Below are positions 1 to 10,842 of a DNA stretch of 64,000 nt, one piece after another (positions within the stretch are counted from its first letter, which is position 1; each line of letters starts with the position of its first letter). The translations under genes and the position numbers were made by a program. The stretch spans positions 85,790,756 through 85,854,755 of the forward strand of contig CM060731.1 in assembly GCA_030704615.1 (NCBI GenBank). The letters are read 5' to 3'. Source of the DNA: Takakia lepidozioides (taxonomy: Eukaryota > Streptophyta > Takakiopsida > Takakiales > Takakiaceae). The notes beneath the pieces were generated by a model that saw only the letters and a list, made by a program, of their open reading frames with translations, made no database searches and was not told where the DNA came from.

Positions 1-1569
1 GTGGCATTCTGCAGTGGTATGGCCTTCATTCTGGCACTTTGCACACCATACACCCTTCCTCCAATGTGTTGCAGCCTCTGTGGCATACTTCTTCAAGATT
101 TCTTCCAATCTTTTCTCATAGTTATCCCTCTTCAACTTTTCCTTTCTCTTACTCTTTCTTTTTAGTTCTTGCTCTTCTTCTTCATCTGACTCATCTTCAG
201 AGTCCTCATCTTCCTTTTTCTCTCTCCTGAGCATTCCCAATTGCTCAATTCTGTTTGCAGTTTCAAATGCCTCCTCCACTGTATTATGGGGTAACATATC
301 CACTTTCTTCTGCAACTCTGGTCTTAGTCCACTCACAAACCAAGTCTTCTGTAAACCGGGTGCTGGTACTGCAGCCAGCTTTTTCATCATCAATTCCATC
401 TTCTCCATATACTCTTCAACAGTTTCATGCTTCTTCTGCTTCAGCTGTTGTAAACTTCCATACACTTCATCCTCAGTTTTACTTGTCCTGAACCTATTTC
501 GAAATGCTGTATTCAAGCCATTCCAGGTTAGGAAATGATTATCAGGGAATCTTGCATACCATTACCATTCATTTGCTTTCTTGATAAGTGAACAAGGAAA
601 CAGTCTCATCTTGGCATCATCGCCATTCTCATTGTTCACTATACACATGTGCTCAAATTGGCTAATGTGTACATCGGGATCCCCTTTTCCTGAATATATT
701 GGAAAGGGTGGTTTTGCCCGTGTTGGTTGTAACGCCATCTGTGGCCCTACCTTCTGCCCACTGACAGGTGCTGGCACCCTTGCTGGTGCTGGTCCTTCTG
801 GACCTGTTGTTTTTGTGGTGGATCTTCCACCAAGTGGTGGCCCTTGAACACTCCCTGCTTCTGGCCCCACGATATTCACAGTATTCCCAGCTTCAGTTGC
901 ACTACTTCCCACACTCCCTGTCCCCCCAGAGCCAGATCCAGGCAGCCCGCCTGATCCCCCTGAGCCGACACCTTCGTTGGCCTGTGATCCAAGTGCTCCA
1001 CTTGATCCAGGTCCAACGGGTTGGGATGTCCTGGTTGTAGTCTCAACCTCAGCTGTTGGGTCTACTTCTTCATATTCTTCCTCTTCTAATTTCTTCTCTC
1101 TGTTTTCATCCTCCAAGTTCTGCCCTTGGGTTTCTTCTTCACTCATGTAACTCAACTGTAATGGTGTTGGAGAGTCTGAACTCTCCGTTGGCTCTGCCAC
1201 ATCCTCATCTCCTTCTTCATCTTCTGCTTCAGAAACTGGAGTTCCTGCTTTTGGTGTTCCATGCCAACTCTTATCAAAGATTTCTGTCAAGTCTTTTATC
1301 CAAGGATGTACCTCAGATCTTTCACCTCGTGATTGATCTTCTTTCTGTACCAATTCCCTTAATCTTTCTTGCAAAGAAACAGAAGGAGTGGCATCCAACT
1401 CTAGTTCTTCCGGTATAGGTGATGCACTTTTTGATCTTGATGGTGTGAGAGGTCCAGATGATTCCCCTATGTCTATTCCTCTCTCCCAAAGATATGGATA
1501 ATTAGCTTTCAGATAGCTTTCTCTTTTTGATGAATATCTTTGTCGTCTAGCTTCTCTTTCATCACTCAT
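1..1569 (-). pseudogene. Ty3/gypsy gag polyprotein, element 1, partial with in-frame stop
   Basis: N-terminal part of a retrotransposon gag whose start (MSDERE) lies at 1569. It has an acidic and Ser/Gly/Pro-rich N-terminal region, then the retrotransposon gag core (WYARFP, TWNGL, EEYMEKMELMMKKL), then the start of a CCHC region (CAKCQNEGH) where the window begins. It is closely similar to the gag at 56037-59042. The frame is broken at 562-564 by a TAA. At this point element 1 has six extra bases (a duplicated ATTACC on the plus strand) compared with the other copy, so one short duplication created the stop; the frame then resumes unchanged to the window edge. The rest of the element lies beyond the left edge. 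Confidence 0.85.
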
Positions 1570-1590
1570 GTCCCATGTCTTTCATTTCTT

Positions 1591-2286
1591 TTAATGTGGC
1601 AATAACCAAAACTCTCTTCTGTAATATCTCTCGTATATGCCTGGATTTCTTTCAAGCTTCAATGCACCCTTGGCTATACTTGAAGTCTCCGTTACCATAT
1701 AACCATATGGCAAACAAGTCTGAAAAGCTGTTCTTGGTGTGAGTTTGATCCACAAAATATCCTTTGGAATCCAATTCTTTACCAGTACAAGCTCTTCATG
1801 CATATGAGTATAAACATTCACCTTTCTTTCTTCCCAGCCTTCAAACTCTACTCGTTTAATGGATAGCAACGCTATCACATAAACTAATGTTGGTAACCAA
1901 CGTGCTCTTCCTTTACAGGCTACCTGATAAATCTTTATCACTCCTTTCTCCAGACCCCATTCTGGATCAGCATCATGCACTCGTTTAAGAATATTTTCTT
2001 TACATCCGTCTGGCAATTCCAAGAACCTTTGAAAGAATTGTTTGGACAATCTTTCTTCCTTCGTTCCACAGGGAATTTGATTCACTTCAAATTCTTTAAT
2101 GGTCCAACCACCATGATCCCACCAGATGCCTGTCACATCTGGTTGTTCATGTCCCAGGTCCCCAGTATGGTCGCCAAATGTCGCGCGGCTTTTACTCACC
2201 CATCCCTTCGCTATCCGAGGCGGAAACTCCAAGATAGAAGAGTTGGAAATCTCTAAGTACTCAGCCCGCGCAGAACAATCAGTCAT
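1591..2286 (-). CDS. Pre-gag ORF of gypsy element 1 (unknown function)
   Basis: Open frame in the leader between the primer binding site and gag, in the same frame as gag but separated from it by TAA and TGA codons. The first roughly 35 codons lie inside the LTR, so the true start is unclear. After the primer site about 190 codons stay open, rich in Trp, Glu and Lys (IWWDHGGW, EEHRLSK-like charged stretches, YERYYRREFWLLPH at the end). I recognise no domain. The length of the open frame in a leader suggests a real extra protein or gag extension rather than chance. Element 2 lacks this region, so it cannot be compared within the window. Confidence 0.5.
   Translation of the reverse strand: MTDCSARAEYLEISNSSILEFPPRIAKGWVSKSRATFGDHTGDLGHEQPDVTGIWWDHGGWTIKEFEVNQIPCGTKEERLSKQFFQRFLELPDGCKENILKRVHDADPEWGLEKGVIKIYQVACKGRARWLPTLVYVIALLSIKRVEFEGWEERKVNVYTHMHEELVLVKNWIPKDILWIKLTPRTAFQTCLPYGYMVTETSSIAKGALKLERNPGIYERYYRREFWLLPH
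2159..2176 (-). promoter_or_regulatory. Primer binding site of gypsy element 1
   Basis: On the minus strand TGGCGACCATACTGGGGA begins two bases after the LTR end (…GCGACA-TT-TGGCGACC). A TGG-starting site 0-5 nt after the 5' LTR is the classical position for the tRNA primer site. The general form (TTTGGCGNC…GGGGA) resembles plant gypsy elements. I have not assigned the tRNA. Confidence 0.7.
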
Positions 2287-3202
2287 GACCTACAGCTAGT
2301 GTATCATGGGGGTGTTTCCTATTTGTTTCCTTTTCCGCATTCATCTTAGCTACCTTACCATTGATAATTAAGTATCAGTTTGCTTCATCAATTTATCGGT
2401 TTCCTTCACTCCTCCATTCAATCCACAGCTTCACTCAGATCTCTCTACACAGTGTGATTGTATCGTATAAGTATCAGATTATGATTTATCAGGTATCAGG
2501 CCGAAGCCATTGTGTCTCTATTCTCCTCTACAATATCCCTACAGCTTTGCATATAACAAGCATCTACTAATCCTCTTTCCTCCTTCATCGTGCTCACCGA
2601 CTTCCGCTCCCGTATGACTCCGAAATCCTCCTTCCCCGAATAATGATCCTCCTCATCCTCATCATCCCCCCATCATTCCCCGTTCTTCCCTTTATCCTCC
2701 TATCCGCGGTTCTAACCGTTTCCCTCTCTAACCGTCGTATGTGAATTAACATGTTCCCTTCACAGGTGTTGTTCCCCACAGTCGTTCCCTGTCCTACTCT
2801 TCGTTCCCTATTATCGTGACAGCTGTGTCAAGCGGTGACTGGCTGTGTTTGGCTGTGTCGGGCTGTGACTGGCTGTGTGGCTGTGCCGGGCTGTGTGGGC
2901 TGTGTGGGCTGTGACGACTGTGACGGGCTGTGTGGGCTGTGACGGCTGTGTGGGCTGTGTGGGCTGTGACGACTGTGACGGGCTGTGTGGGCTGTGACGG
3001 CTGTGTGGGCTGTGTGGGCTGTGACGACTGTGACGGGCTGTGTGGGCTGTGACGGCTGTGACGACTGTGACGGGCTGTGTAACCCCCCTCTACAGTGCGT
3101 TGCTGTCACCCCTAAGGCTCCTGTTGGTCTCAGTCTGTGCAAAAATTAAGGGTACCCTACAGATCCCATATAAGTGTCTAAGTCCCCTACAGTCCTCTAA
3201 CA
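2179..3202 (-). repeat. 5' LTR of gypsy element 1
   Basis: On the minus strand it begins TGTTAGAGG and ends GCGCGACA (TG…CA). Borders come from comparison with the LTR at 49870-50737, which ends at the same TGTTAGAG. The right border abuts transposase coding sequence, so the element jumped into a CACTA transposase. This copy is about 1.02 kb against 0.87 kb for the other; most of the difference is an expanded GGGCTGTG tandem tract. Confidence 0.8.
2819..3081 (+). repeat. GGGCTGTG tandem repeat inside the LTR
   Basis: About 260 bp of irregular 8-20-bp units built from GGCTGTGT, GGCTGTGA and CGACTGTGA. A shorter, more diverged version lies in the other LTR at about 50500-50620. Long minus-strand frames here (His-Ser-Pro repeats) are translations of the repeat, not genes. 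Confidence 0.9.
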
Positions 3203-3840
3203 ATCCCGGCGCATGGGTGTCATCTGAAAAGAAAACTTGCTCAACTTGTGATGGGAAGATGAATGGCTCTTCATCTGGTGGTAGCATTTTTCAGAAATCA
3301 GCAAGGAGGAACCCGTACTCATCCCGTTTCATGGTGGCATTCTCTCCCACCATATTGGCTTTTATCCAAGAACAATGGAATAGAATTGGCTTCACAATAC
3401 CATAGTCTAGTTTAAGGATCTCTTTGATGACTCCTACATATTGCACAGGGCATGAAATTGGATTCCGATCTCGTGCACGGCTCCTACTCTCTTGTTCGAA
3501 AAATGATGCCACTCCGCTGTCATAAGTTACCAGGAGGCTGGTGTTGGCATCGTCCACTCTATAATGATTGCCATATGCTTTCATTGAGCGATACGAAGTG
3601 GCAATCAGCCCCGGGGGGAATGACAGACTCACCATGCCCTGATCTGGGTCCTCGTTCTCTGATGCGTACACTGCAACTGCAGATCTGACCCACACTGCAA
3701 AGGGCTGCAGCTCCTCCATTGTTGTGGGGTACTCCACCGGGGATCTGCGCCTACGATTGTTACTACGTTCTGCTTTCAACAACTGCACGATCCTCTCCAC
3801 AGTGAGGTGTATGACTTCAACATCTACTGCATAGTAGTTA
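3203..3840 (-). pseudogene. CACTA transposase C-terminal region (DUF4216), cut by LTR
   Basis: Encodes the DUF4216 region found at the C-terminus of plant En/Spm tnp2-type transposases. Visible motifs are HYRVDDANTSLLVTYDSGV, YVGVIKEILKLDYG, ILFHCSWI, KRDEYGF and EEPFIFPSQVEQVFF. An in-frame TGA at 3291-3293 interrupts it and the retrotransposon LTR truncates it at 3202. Upstream it joins the transposase catalytic region after an apparent internal deletion near 3840-3935; the usual CIDVMHVEKN-type and DUF4218 regions are missing. Family assignment is confident; the gene is dead. Confidence 0.85.
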
Positions 3841-3899
3841 CACTGACTTAGGAGTTGGTGGAAGGACTCCTGACAGTAAAGGTAATTCCAGGAAGCACA

Positions 3900-5692
3900 A
3901 TGTGAAAGAAAGTGAGTGAATGGGGGGGGGGGGATTTATGCACCTTCCAGTATGGCAAATCCCAAAGGATTGTCCGGCGCTTCACCCCGTGCTCCATGGC
4001 TGGATCCGCACTACTTCCTTCTCTCCCTCCAATCTCCATGAACACCCTCTTTCTCCTTTGCAAATTGCAATGTCTACTCCGGTGCCATTCTCCTTTCAAC
4101 ACATCCATTGAAGTGCCTTCCTGCTCGTTGGTAGGGGTGGTTTCTTGCAAGGTAACGTTGATGCCCCATGTATACTGTCTTCCCCAATGGCTTTGAGTGC
4201 CATGAATCCACATAGGGCCCACAAATGGGGCACCCTTTGTAGCCCTTGGTCCTGCAACCCGCAACAAGGCGATATGCGGGGAAATCGTGGATTGACCACA
4301 TGAGTATGGCACGGAGGGTGAAACTCCGTTGCCCTACAGGTTTCAAAATGTCGTAAGCTTTAACTCCAATCCATAGTTCCTGTAGCTCTTCAATCACTGG
4401 TTGCAAATACACATCTATGTTTGCATTTGTCACGGACTCCTTGCCTGGAATCAAGAGAGACAACATGACAAAGAATTTCTTTGTTGTCAACCATGGTGGC
4501 AGGTTGTATGCCACCAACTGCACAGGCCATGTGGACCATGTGCAACTCTTTGATCCGTACGGGTTTACTCCATCCGTAGATACAACCAATCGTACATTAC
4601 GTGGGTCCTCGGCGAAATCGGGCAAGTTGCATCTATATGCTTCCATGCAAGGGAATCTGGGACATGCCTTACCAAACCATCGTTTGAGGCATTCCTGGAA
4701 TGCCAAGTCATGAGCTCACTAATGGTCTTGCATTTGTACATTCGTAGTAGACGGGGGATAAGGGGAAAGTGCCTCAACACCTTGGCTGGTTGTTGTAACC
4801 TGCCCACATCATGGTACCGGGTTGCACCGCATTTGGGGCACTCCATAGCGTCCTTGTACTCTCTTCTGAAAAGTACATGTCCTTTTGGACATGCATGTAT
4901 CTTCACGTAGTTGAGGCCGAGCTTCCCAATCATTTTGTTGGCCATGTGACAACTTTTTGGCATTTCATTTGGTTGTGGAAGCAAGTTCAGCAAAGCAAAG
5001 AGAACAACTCGTCCACAAAATGGTCTGAGACACCGTGGGTTGTGCACAGGTTCATCAACAACATGGTGGCAGCAAGCTTCGTGGATTTGCATCCCTCGTA
5101 CAGTGGCACACATGCTTCTTCGTGTCATGTGCGTCGAATTCTCATCTCCATCTCCACCTCTTTCCTCGCCTTCCCCCACCTGAATGCCTTCATTTCCTGC
5201 GTCATCACCATTCCCAGTTGTCGTAGCGCCGTCCCCCTCTTCATCATCGTCCATGATGTGGAATGCTTCCTGCAACATTCAAGTAATCTCCACCCCTCCG
5301 TCCATGCCTGGTTCATGTCCCGCGCCCATGACATAGTCCTGGTCTGGCCTGTCTGTATGGCTCCCCCGGGGGTGTGCATTGTCCAATTGTGCCCACTCCT
5401 CGTCGTTGGAGTCTGCAGGTCCATCTCCAATCCACACCCGAAATGCTTCATGTCTTTTGTGGTGAAGGAGATGTGTGCGCACACCGTCCTCAGATCTACT
5501 TGTAGTGCCCAAACAACGTTCATATGGGCATGGCATCCTTGAAAGCCCAAGGGCTCGGGCACGTGCCACTTCTCTTTCCCACAACCTGTCATCCCGGGTG
5601 TTCTGTCTACAGGGGTGATTAATTGGAAGTCCTCCGCATGGGCGAGGGGAAGTCATTTTTGTTGGGGAGCCTCTGCAATGCAGTTTGTGCAC
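3900..5692 (-). pseudogene. CACTA tnp2-type transposase (Transposase_21), frameshifted
   Basis: Reading from 5692: an N-terminal transposase-associated domain (MPCPYERCLG, VRTHLLHHKRH), an acidic linker, a zinc-like CPKGHVLFRREY/CPKCGATRY motif, then the tnp2 core (SWKH-like SLAWKHIDA, DFAEDPRNVRLVVSTDGVNP, PPWLTTKKFF, CPICG, NHPYQRAGRHFNG, TILWDLPYWK). These match Transposase_21 of plant CACTA elements. The frame shifts near 5280, near 4620 and near 4130, and the protein stops matching after the DLPYW motif. It would cleave and join CACTA ends in the nucleus if intact. It lies divergently from the TNPA-like gene starting at 7524; the two may come from one autonomous CACTA element. Confidence 0.85.
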
Positions 5693-7523
5693 GCCGTTGC
5701 AGGGGGCCGGATTCTCCTCTGCAGAGACTCCTCAATTTGGCTCTGCCACTCCCATTTCACTACCGTCAATTCCCTCCTCCCGCAATCTCAATTTGAAAGG
5801 TTTAGCCACACATCCTTTGGCAGAGAAGACAGTTGACATTTTATTTCAGATTCAGATTCCAGAACATGATGGAAAGTTACACTCAACAGCAAACCATTTA
5901 AAAGCCATCAAGATGCTTCCCATCATAACTGGAATCTTTTCAAGAAGACACTGAGAGAAATGACCAAAATCGACTTAAACAACGACATCCTCGAAAATCA
6001 CCTGCCTCTACAGTTCGTGTGTGTGTGAGGAATTGGAGGACGTACGTGGAATTTCAATTTTCACGATTTAGGACGTCGTGATCTTGGGCATATGGTCGAA
6101 TGTGTATCAATGTGTGCATTGAAGTGTGAACAACCCGACTACAAGGCCAGAACTTGCGCCACTTGTCTCAGGCCATGCGCAGTGAACTCCAGTCATCGCC
6201 GGTCATCGTCTATACAATTTCCGCTTGCATCGATTCCTCTCTCAAAATCGCATTACGATCAAAAGTTTGTAGCAAGGGGTAGTTTGCCCCACGCCACCCT
6301 CAGCAGAAGAGCGAGATGGATTGAGGAATCATGTATTGGAAGGTCGAATTCCATCACGGATTCGGCCGCGCTCTCCAAATCACGTTTCGGCGGACAATCC
6401 CGTTCTGTTGCCTTGAAATTGCACCGTGGCGGGAAGGGAGTCCATTTGTGTGGCTCTCACCATGGCGGGAAGGGGAGCATGTAAAGAATGGAGCATCGCC
6501 CTGCCACTTCACTCATTTGCAGTTTGTAGCTTCTTCCACCATATTTCTTACTTAATTGTGATTCTTGCAATGTTGCCCTTGAGACGACAACTGCAAGTGA
6601 CCGGATCCTTTGATCGTCGCCTTCAAAGACATTTATGTGTAGCAGATCGCAGACCCCCAAATGCCTGGAGAGAAAGCCAGAGGGCAGTCAATGCATGCAC
6701 GGTTGTTTTGCACTGGTTGGGACGGGGTGGGGTGCAGAGGAGGCGTGTTGTGCCGGAGTTCGCATGCCTAGCATCCTGTAGCCGGCGGCTTTTGCGAGTT
6801 GGGCGGCAGTACCCTCTGCTGTATGACTACCATTTGTGGTACAGACTCACCGGCCTCCCCTGTCCACTTGGGTCTTGGGACAGTGACTTATGGAGTATGT
6901 AGACAGAGTTGCACGTCGCGCGGGTACACCAAAAACTCCCATGCAATTCTCCTTTCATTTCCCATTCATGCTTGCATGTGATCCACGGGGTAATTTCCAT
7001 GTTCTCCCAGCTGATGTGGGTTTGCAAATTCTCGGTGTGCAGGTGTGTGTGTGAGGACCTCAACCTGGCATGGTGCAATGGGTGTCGAATGGACCCTTCT
7101 CTGCGATGGGAGAACCACTATAGTTGAGTTTGATTTTGCTGAATTATTTGGCAGAGCACTGTGTTCACTTCTCTCTGATCATGCGCATTTTCTTCAAGAA
7201 TGCATGTAAAGCGGAGCCATACACGGCGTCGTTGCAGTGTGTTTCCGGCCAATTTTGAACGAAATAAAGTTAATGGATCCATGTCAGTTGTGTGAATCAC
7301 TACATCTAGTTGTCCGGAGGATTGTAAATGGTTATTTTGAAACGTCTCAAAGTCGAAAAGGCCATAGTGTCGGATGCACGACACGTGTTCCTATTTGAAA
7401 TCAACAACGGCCGGATCTTCACCCAAGTTTGGGGGGGTGTGTGATCACACTCCCCCCTCCTTGTCCTTCTTTCCTCCTTTGCATGTCTTGGTCTTCCTCG
7501 CTCGTCTTTGTCTTTTATGGTCT
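5693..7523. other. Spacer between divergent transposon genes
   Basis: About 1.8 kb with no convincing coding frame, RNA gene or repeat that I can support. If the flanking tnp2-like and TNPA-like genes belong to one element this would hold their divergent promoters. Confidence 0.4.
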
Positions 7524-7823
7524 ATGTCCACGCCTAGTAAGAAGCGCTCGACCGCCGAGGCAGCATCGCCTCCTCCCACTTCTGCACATTCCAACCCCGC
7601 GGTGCCAAAGAGCCCCCGCCTGGCTCGATTGAATCCATTGAAGATGGCCTCGGTGCAAGAGGGAAGGCGGCACGGTGGGCGGTCTTTGAGGTCGGATTCT
7701 GACACAAGCGAGTACAGCATGGGCGACGACGACGACGTGGAGGACAGTTCGGCAGAAACTGCACCTCCATTTGCAGAGTCTCTCCAGAAGATGCGCAAAC
7801 GACACAAACCCGCTGCGCATGGG
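7524..7823 (+). CDS. First exon of TNPA-like/phosphatase-like gene
   Basis: ATG at 7524 opens a 100-codon exon beginning MSTPSKKRSTAEAAS, basic and Ser/Pro-rich, then an acidic patch (GDDDDVEDSS), ending at a GTGAG donor at 7824. The composition suggests a disordered nuclear N-terminus. Function cannot be read from it; linkage to the exons downstream is by strand, position and splice signals only. Confidence 0.5.
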
Positions 7824-7944
7824 GTGAGTTCTACCCCTACTCGTGTTCATGTTTTCTGGGCGTTGAGTTCTCCTCAAACTGAAACTGGGATGCACATATC
7901 CATAAAGTTGCTCAAACAGAAAGGGCAAAGCGCTGAGTCTCACT

Positions 7945-8935
7945 AAATTGTTCCACTGCAGAGGGATTAACTTTGAGGTCAAGAAAACCTTGCTTTCTCT
8001 TGGCATTGGACTTGCCTTGGAGTACGCATTTGCTATATGGGTTCATAACTCCAACTAGGGTAGGTCTGCAGAATCCTTCCAAGTGGGGGTGCTTAAGGAG
8101 TGGATGTCCGCATGCTCCAAAACAGCCAATGTGGCTGTTCGGGGTGGGTGTGGCATCCCTTCCTTAAGCTCTTGCGGAGATTAATTGAAGGTGAGATGGT
8201 GTTGTCTATTGCAACACATGTCTTCACACCAGATATCGTAAGTTAATCGACTCTATATCTTGGAAACAGGACCGTCCAGCGACTTAGAGACTGTAGTGTC
8301 CACGGAAGTGAGTGCTACCAGAAAATATGTGTAATGAAAATGAAGTTAGGCAGAAAACATCCCTGAACATGTTTTTAGTCTGTGACATGGGGGAGGACAT
8401 CATGGAAAAACTGAAGGGTCTACCACTGTGTGCAGAGGGACTAATTTTTAGGTCAAGGAAATGTTGCTTTGTCACGTCATTGGACCTGCATTGGAGTACG
8501 CATTTGCTATATGGGTTGATAACTCCAACGAGGCTAGGTCTGCAGTATCCTTCCAAGTGGGGGTGCTTAAGGAGTGGATGTCCGCATGCTCCAAAACAAC
8601 CAATGTGGCTGTTCATGGTGAGTTTGGCATCCCTTTTTTAACCTCCCGAGGAGATGAATTCAAGGTGAGATGGTGGAGTCTGTTGCAACACATGTCTTTA
8701 CACCAGATATCGTAAGTTAATCGACTCTATATCTTGGAAACAGGACCGCACAGCCAAACAAGCCAAGTCCCGACAGAAGAGACTAGAAGAGACTCTCAAG
8801 GATCTGAATGTGGACCGGCAAGTCTTGACCCTGCTGGAACCATGTGACTTAGAGACTGTAGTGTCCAAAGCCATGCTGCCACAAAATTGTGTAATGAAAA
8901 AGAAGTTAGGCAGAAAACATCCCTGAACCTGTTTC
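7945..8935 (+). repeat. Two-copy tandem duplication of an exon-intron block
   Basis: The stretch 7945-8330 is repeated at about 8425-8935 with the same order: a tract ending TTTGAGGTCAAG or TTTTTAGGTCAAG, the LEYAFAIWV coding segment, an intron with TAAGTTAATCGACTCTATAT, then an exon. The first copy has a TAG in the coding segment (8057 region) where the second has GAG, and it lacks about 75 bp of the following exon. Confidence 0.8.
8452..8664 (+). CDS. Internal exon, second copy of the tandem duplication
   Basis: Acceptor TTTTTAG at 8451 and donor AAG-GTGAG at 8665 bound a 71-codon phase-0 exon (LEYAFAIWVDNSN, GVLKEWMSACSKTTN, TSRGDEFK). The downstream exon starts in phase at 8744. I do not recognise the domain. 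The same exon in the first duplicate (about 7970-8190) is broken by a stop. Confidence 0.5.
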
Positions 8936-9005
8936 CAGATTGTGACATGGGGGAGGACATCTTGGATGACCTGAAGGGTCTACCCACTATGTGCACCAGA
9001 CTGAA
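8744..9005 (+). pseudogene. Charged exon of the TNPA-like gene, frameshifted
   Basis: After acceptor GAAACAG at 8743 the frame reads DRTAKQAKSRQKRLEETLKD, a basic then amphipathic helix, and continues to MLPQN near 8885. The following coding-like stretch (EVRQKTSLN, DCDMGEDILDDLKGLP) is in a different frame, so there is a 1-nt shift. The helix resembles a coiled coil. The same segment occurs in the first duplicate. Confidence 0.45.
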
Positions 9006-9629
9006 ATTCAAACTTTGGTGAGGAAGCCTACCTTTGGACAGCAAACAAAAGTTGAGAGGGATGAGAGAGTGCTATTGCCCGTTCTGTGGGTTCTACAAAC
9101 ACAATATTCATTGTCTGATTCACTGCCCGGGGTGCTATCACCAGACAGACCACCGGATATCCAAGCTATCAATTGAATTGTACCTGCACCTGTGTTTACC
9201 AACATTGAGAGTCTTTAGGCCTTTTGGGGCTCCGTTGCCGGGCAAGCACATACAGCCAGCACATGATTGTGTGAATAGATGTCTACTGGATATGTGGAAA
9301 ACCCGGATGGATGTTCTGTTTCCTGGTAAGTTTCATGTGGTACTGATGGAAACCCATCCACATTCCGCTTCTTCACCAATGAATGGCCGCACATGTTATG
9401 AGGACATTTTGTCCCTTTCCTTTTCATTTTTTGGCACTTGTGCTACAGGGGAGTGGGTTTGAGGTCTGCTGCTTGTGGTTGTGGTTGTGGGATGGTTTGT
9501 GCTCTAGTGACGTTGTCTTCAGTAGGAGTACAGCTGATGCACCTTGTGTGTGGGATGTTTTTGGCAGCGGAAGGGGAGTGAAGCTGCAGCAAAGCACTCA
9601 CAGCCACTATACAATGCCAACCAACACCA

Positions 9630-10376
9630 ACCTTGGCACCCACCCCCTGCCAATGGTCTCCACAGCAGAGTGCACCATGGGGAGCCCCCCCTACTTCGGG
9701 GTCATGGCGTTGGCTTCCTGATGCTGGCACATCACAATGGGGGCCTCCCACATCTCCATACGGCCCTCCCCCCTCCGGCACACATACATCACCCCCCACA
9801 ACGCATGACGGCGCTGCTCCAGAGCATGGGGGCAGGAAACGGTCATCAGAGCTGAGGAAGGAACGATGCCATGCCATGAAAAAGTGGGAAGGAGATGGAG
9901 AGGGAAGGGTGGCTGCAGGGCTAAAGCGCCACAAGGTGGAGGTGCATGGAAATGGAGTCATCAATGTTGGCTGCAAAGGTAAGGAACATTGGCAGCGTGA
10001 TTTGTGTGGCCTGGCATTGCGTTACCTTGACTCAAGCGTACAAGACATTGACCAGTAGTCCCATAGTGCCATGCCAACAGTAATAGAGGGCATAAATGGA
10101 ATGTACGAGTACACACCTATCCCTGCCAATCTTGATTTTATAGTCAAGCAATGTGGGAAGATAATGAAAGGAGAAAGAGCAAAACTGAAAGATAAATGGG
10201 CGAAGACTAGTGTGAGGCCAATGAACACTGAACCCGCCTATTGGGATAAGCTTGTTGCCTACTGGGAGTCCCCTCGTGGACTTGCAAAGGCCAAAGGGAT
10301 GAAGCAAGCGCGTGCTTGTGTCACGAACCCCTCGCGTTGGGGCCGGGTAGGAGTTGCAGGCCAAGCAGCCCGTTTG
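9630..10376 (+). pseudogene. En/Spm TNPA-like region (Transposase_24 type) with in-frame TAG
   Basis: Reads GGRKRSSELRKERCHAMKKW, then RYLDSSVQDIDQ, a TAG at 10056-10058, then in the same frame TPIPANLDFIVKQCGKIMKG, YWDKLVAYWESPRGLAKA, ARACVTNPSRWGRVG. The WDxLVxYWxSPxxxxKA followed by NPSRWG pattern is the Transposase_24 signature of plant En/Spm TNPA-like proteins, which bind subterminal repeats. The exon ends at a GTAATC donor at 10377. A possible small exon with SPSLSELGVE follows near 10560-10640. Confidence 0.6.
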
Positions 10377-10842
10377 GTAATCTCCCACACCCCCTTCTCG
10401 TTGTTCTTATGTTGTGGCATGTTGTGATGGAAGAGACACCCACGAGTGGGTTTTATCCCTTGTGCAGAATTTGTTGTTATGTGATATGCAATGTAGTGCT
10501 TTGTCCATATGCTCCTGGCATTTTGTACTGACAGTGTGTGGGTGGGCAAATACATAAAAGACGCAAAGCGCGGAGCCCGTCACTGTCCGAGCTTGGGGTG
10601 GAGCAAAAGAACGCTGCGACTGCCACCCCATTCGAGTCTGTTTTAAGCCAAGTATGTTTTGAAGTCCGGTTTCCATTCATGAATTTGTTGTTGTACTAAG
10701 ATTTGGTGGGTATGTGGGTCCCCCACGCATGGTACATGAGGGGTGTTATACCAAACCCAGCCATCTCCAAATGCCTGAAATCCCGCGCATTCGGCCTCTT
10801 CTTCTGGTTTTTAACAGTACGGGTGGGTGTTTGTATGCGCAG

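Noticed and set aside
768-1418. Long plus-strand ORFs opposite gag
   Set aside because: Shadow frames of the low-complexity gag N-terminus; the same happens opposite 56037-59042.
2828-3142. His/Ser/Pro repeat protein on the minus strand
   Set aside because: Pure translation of the GGGCTGTG tandem repeat in the LTR.
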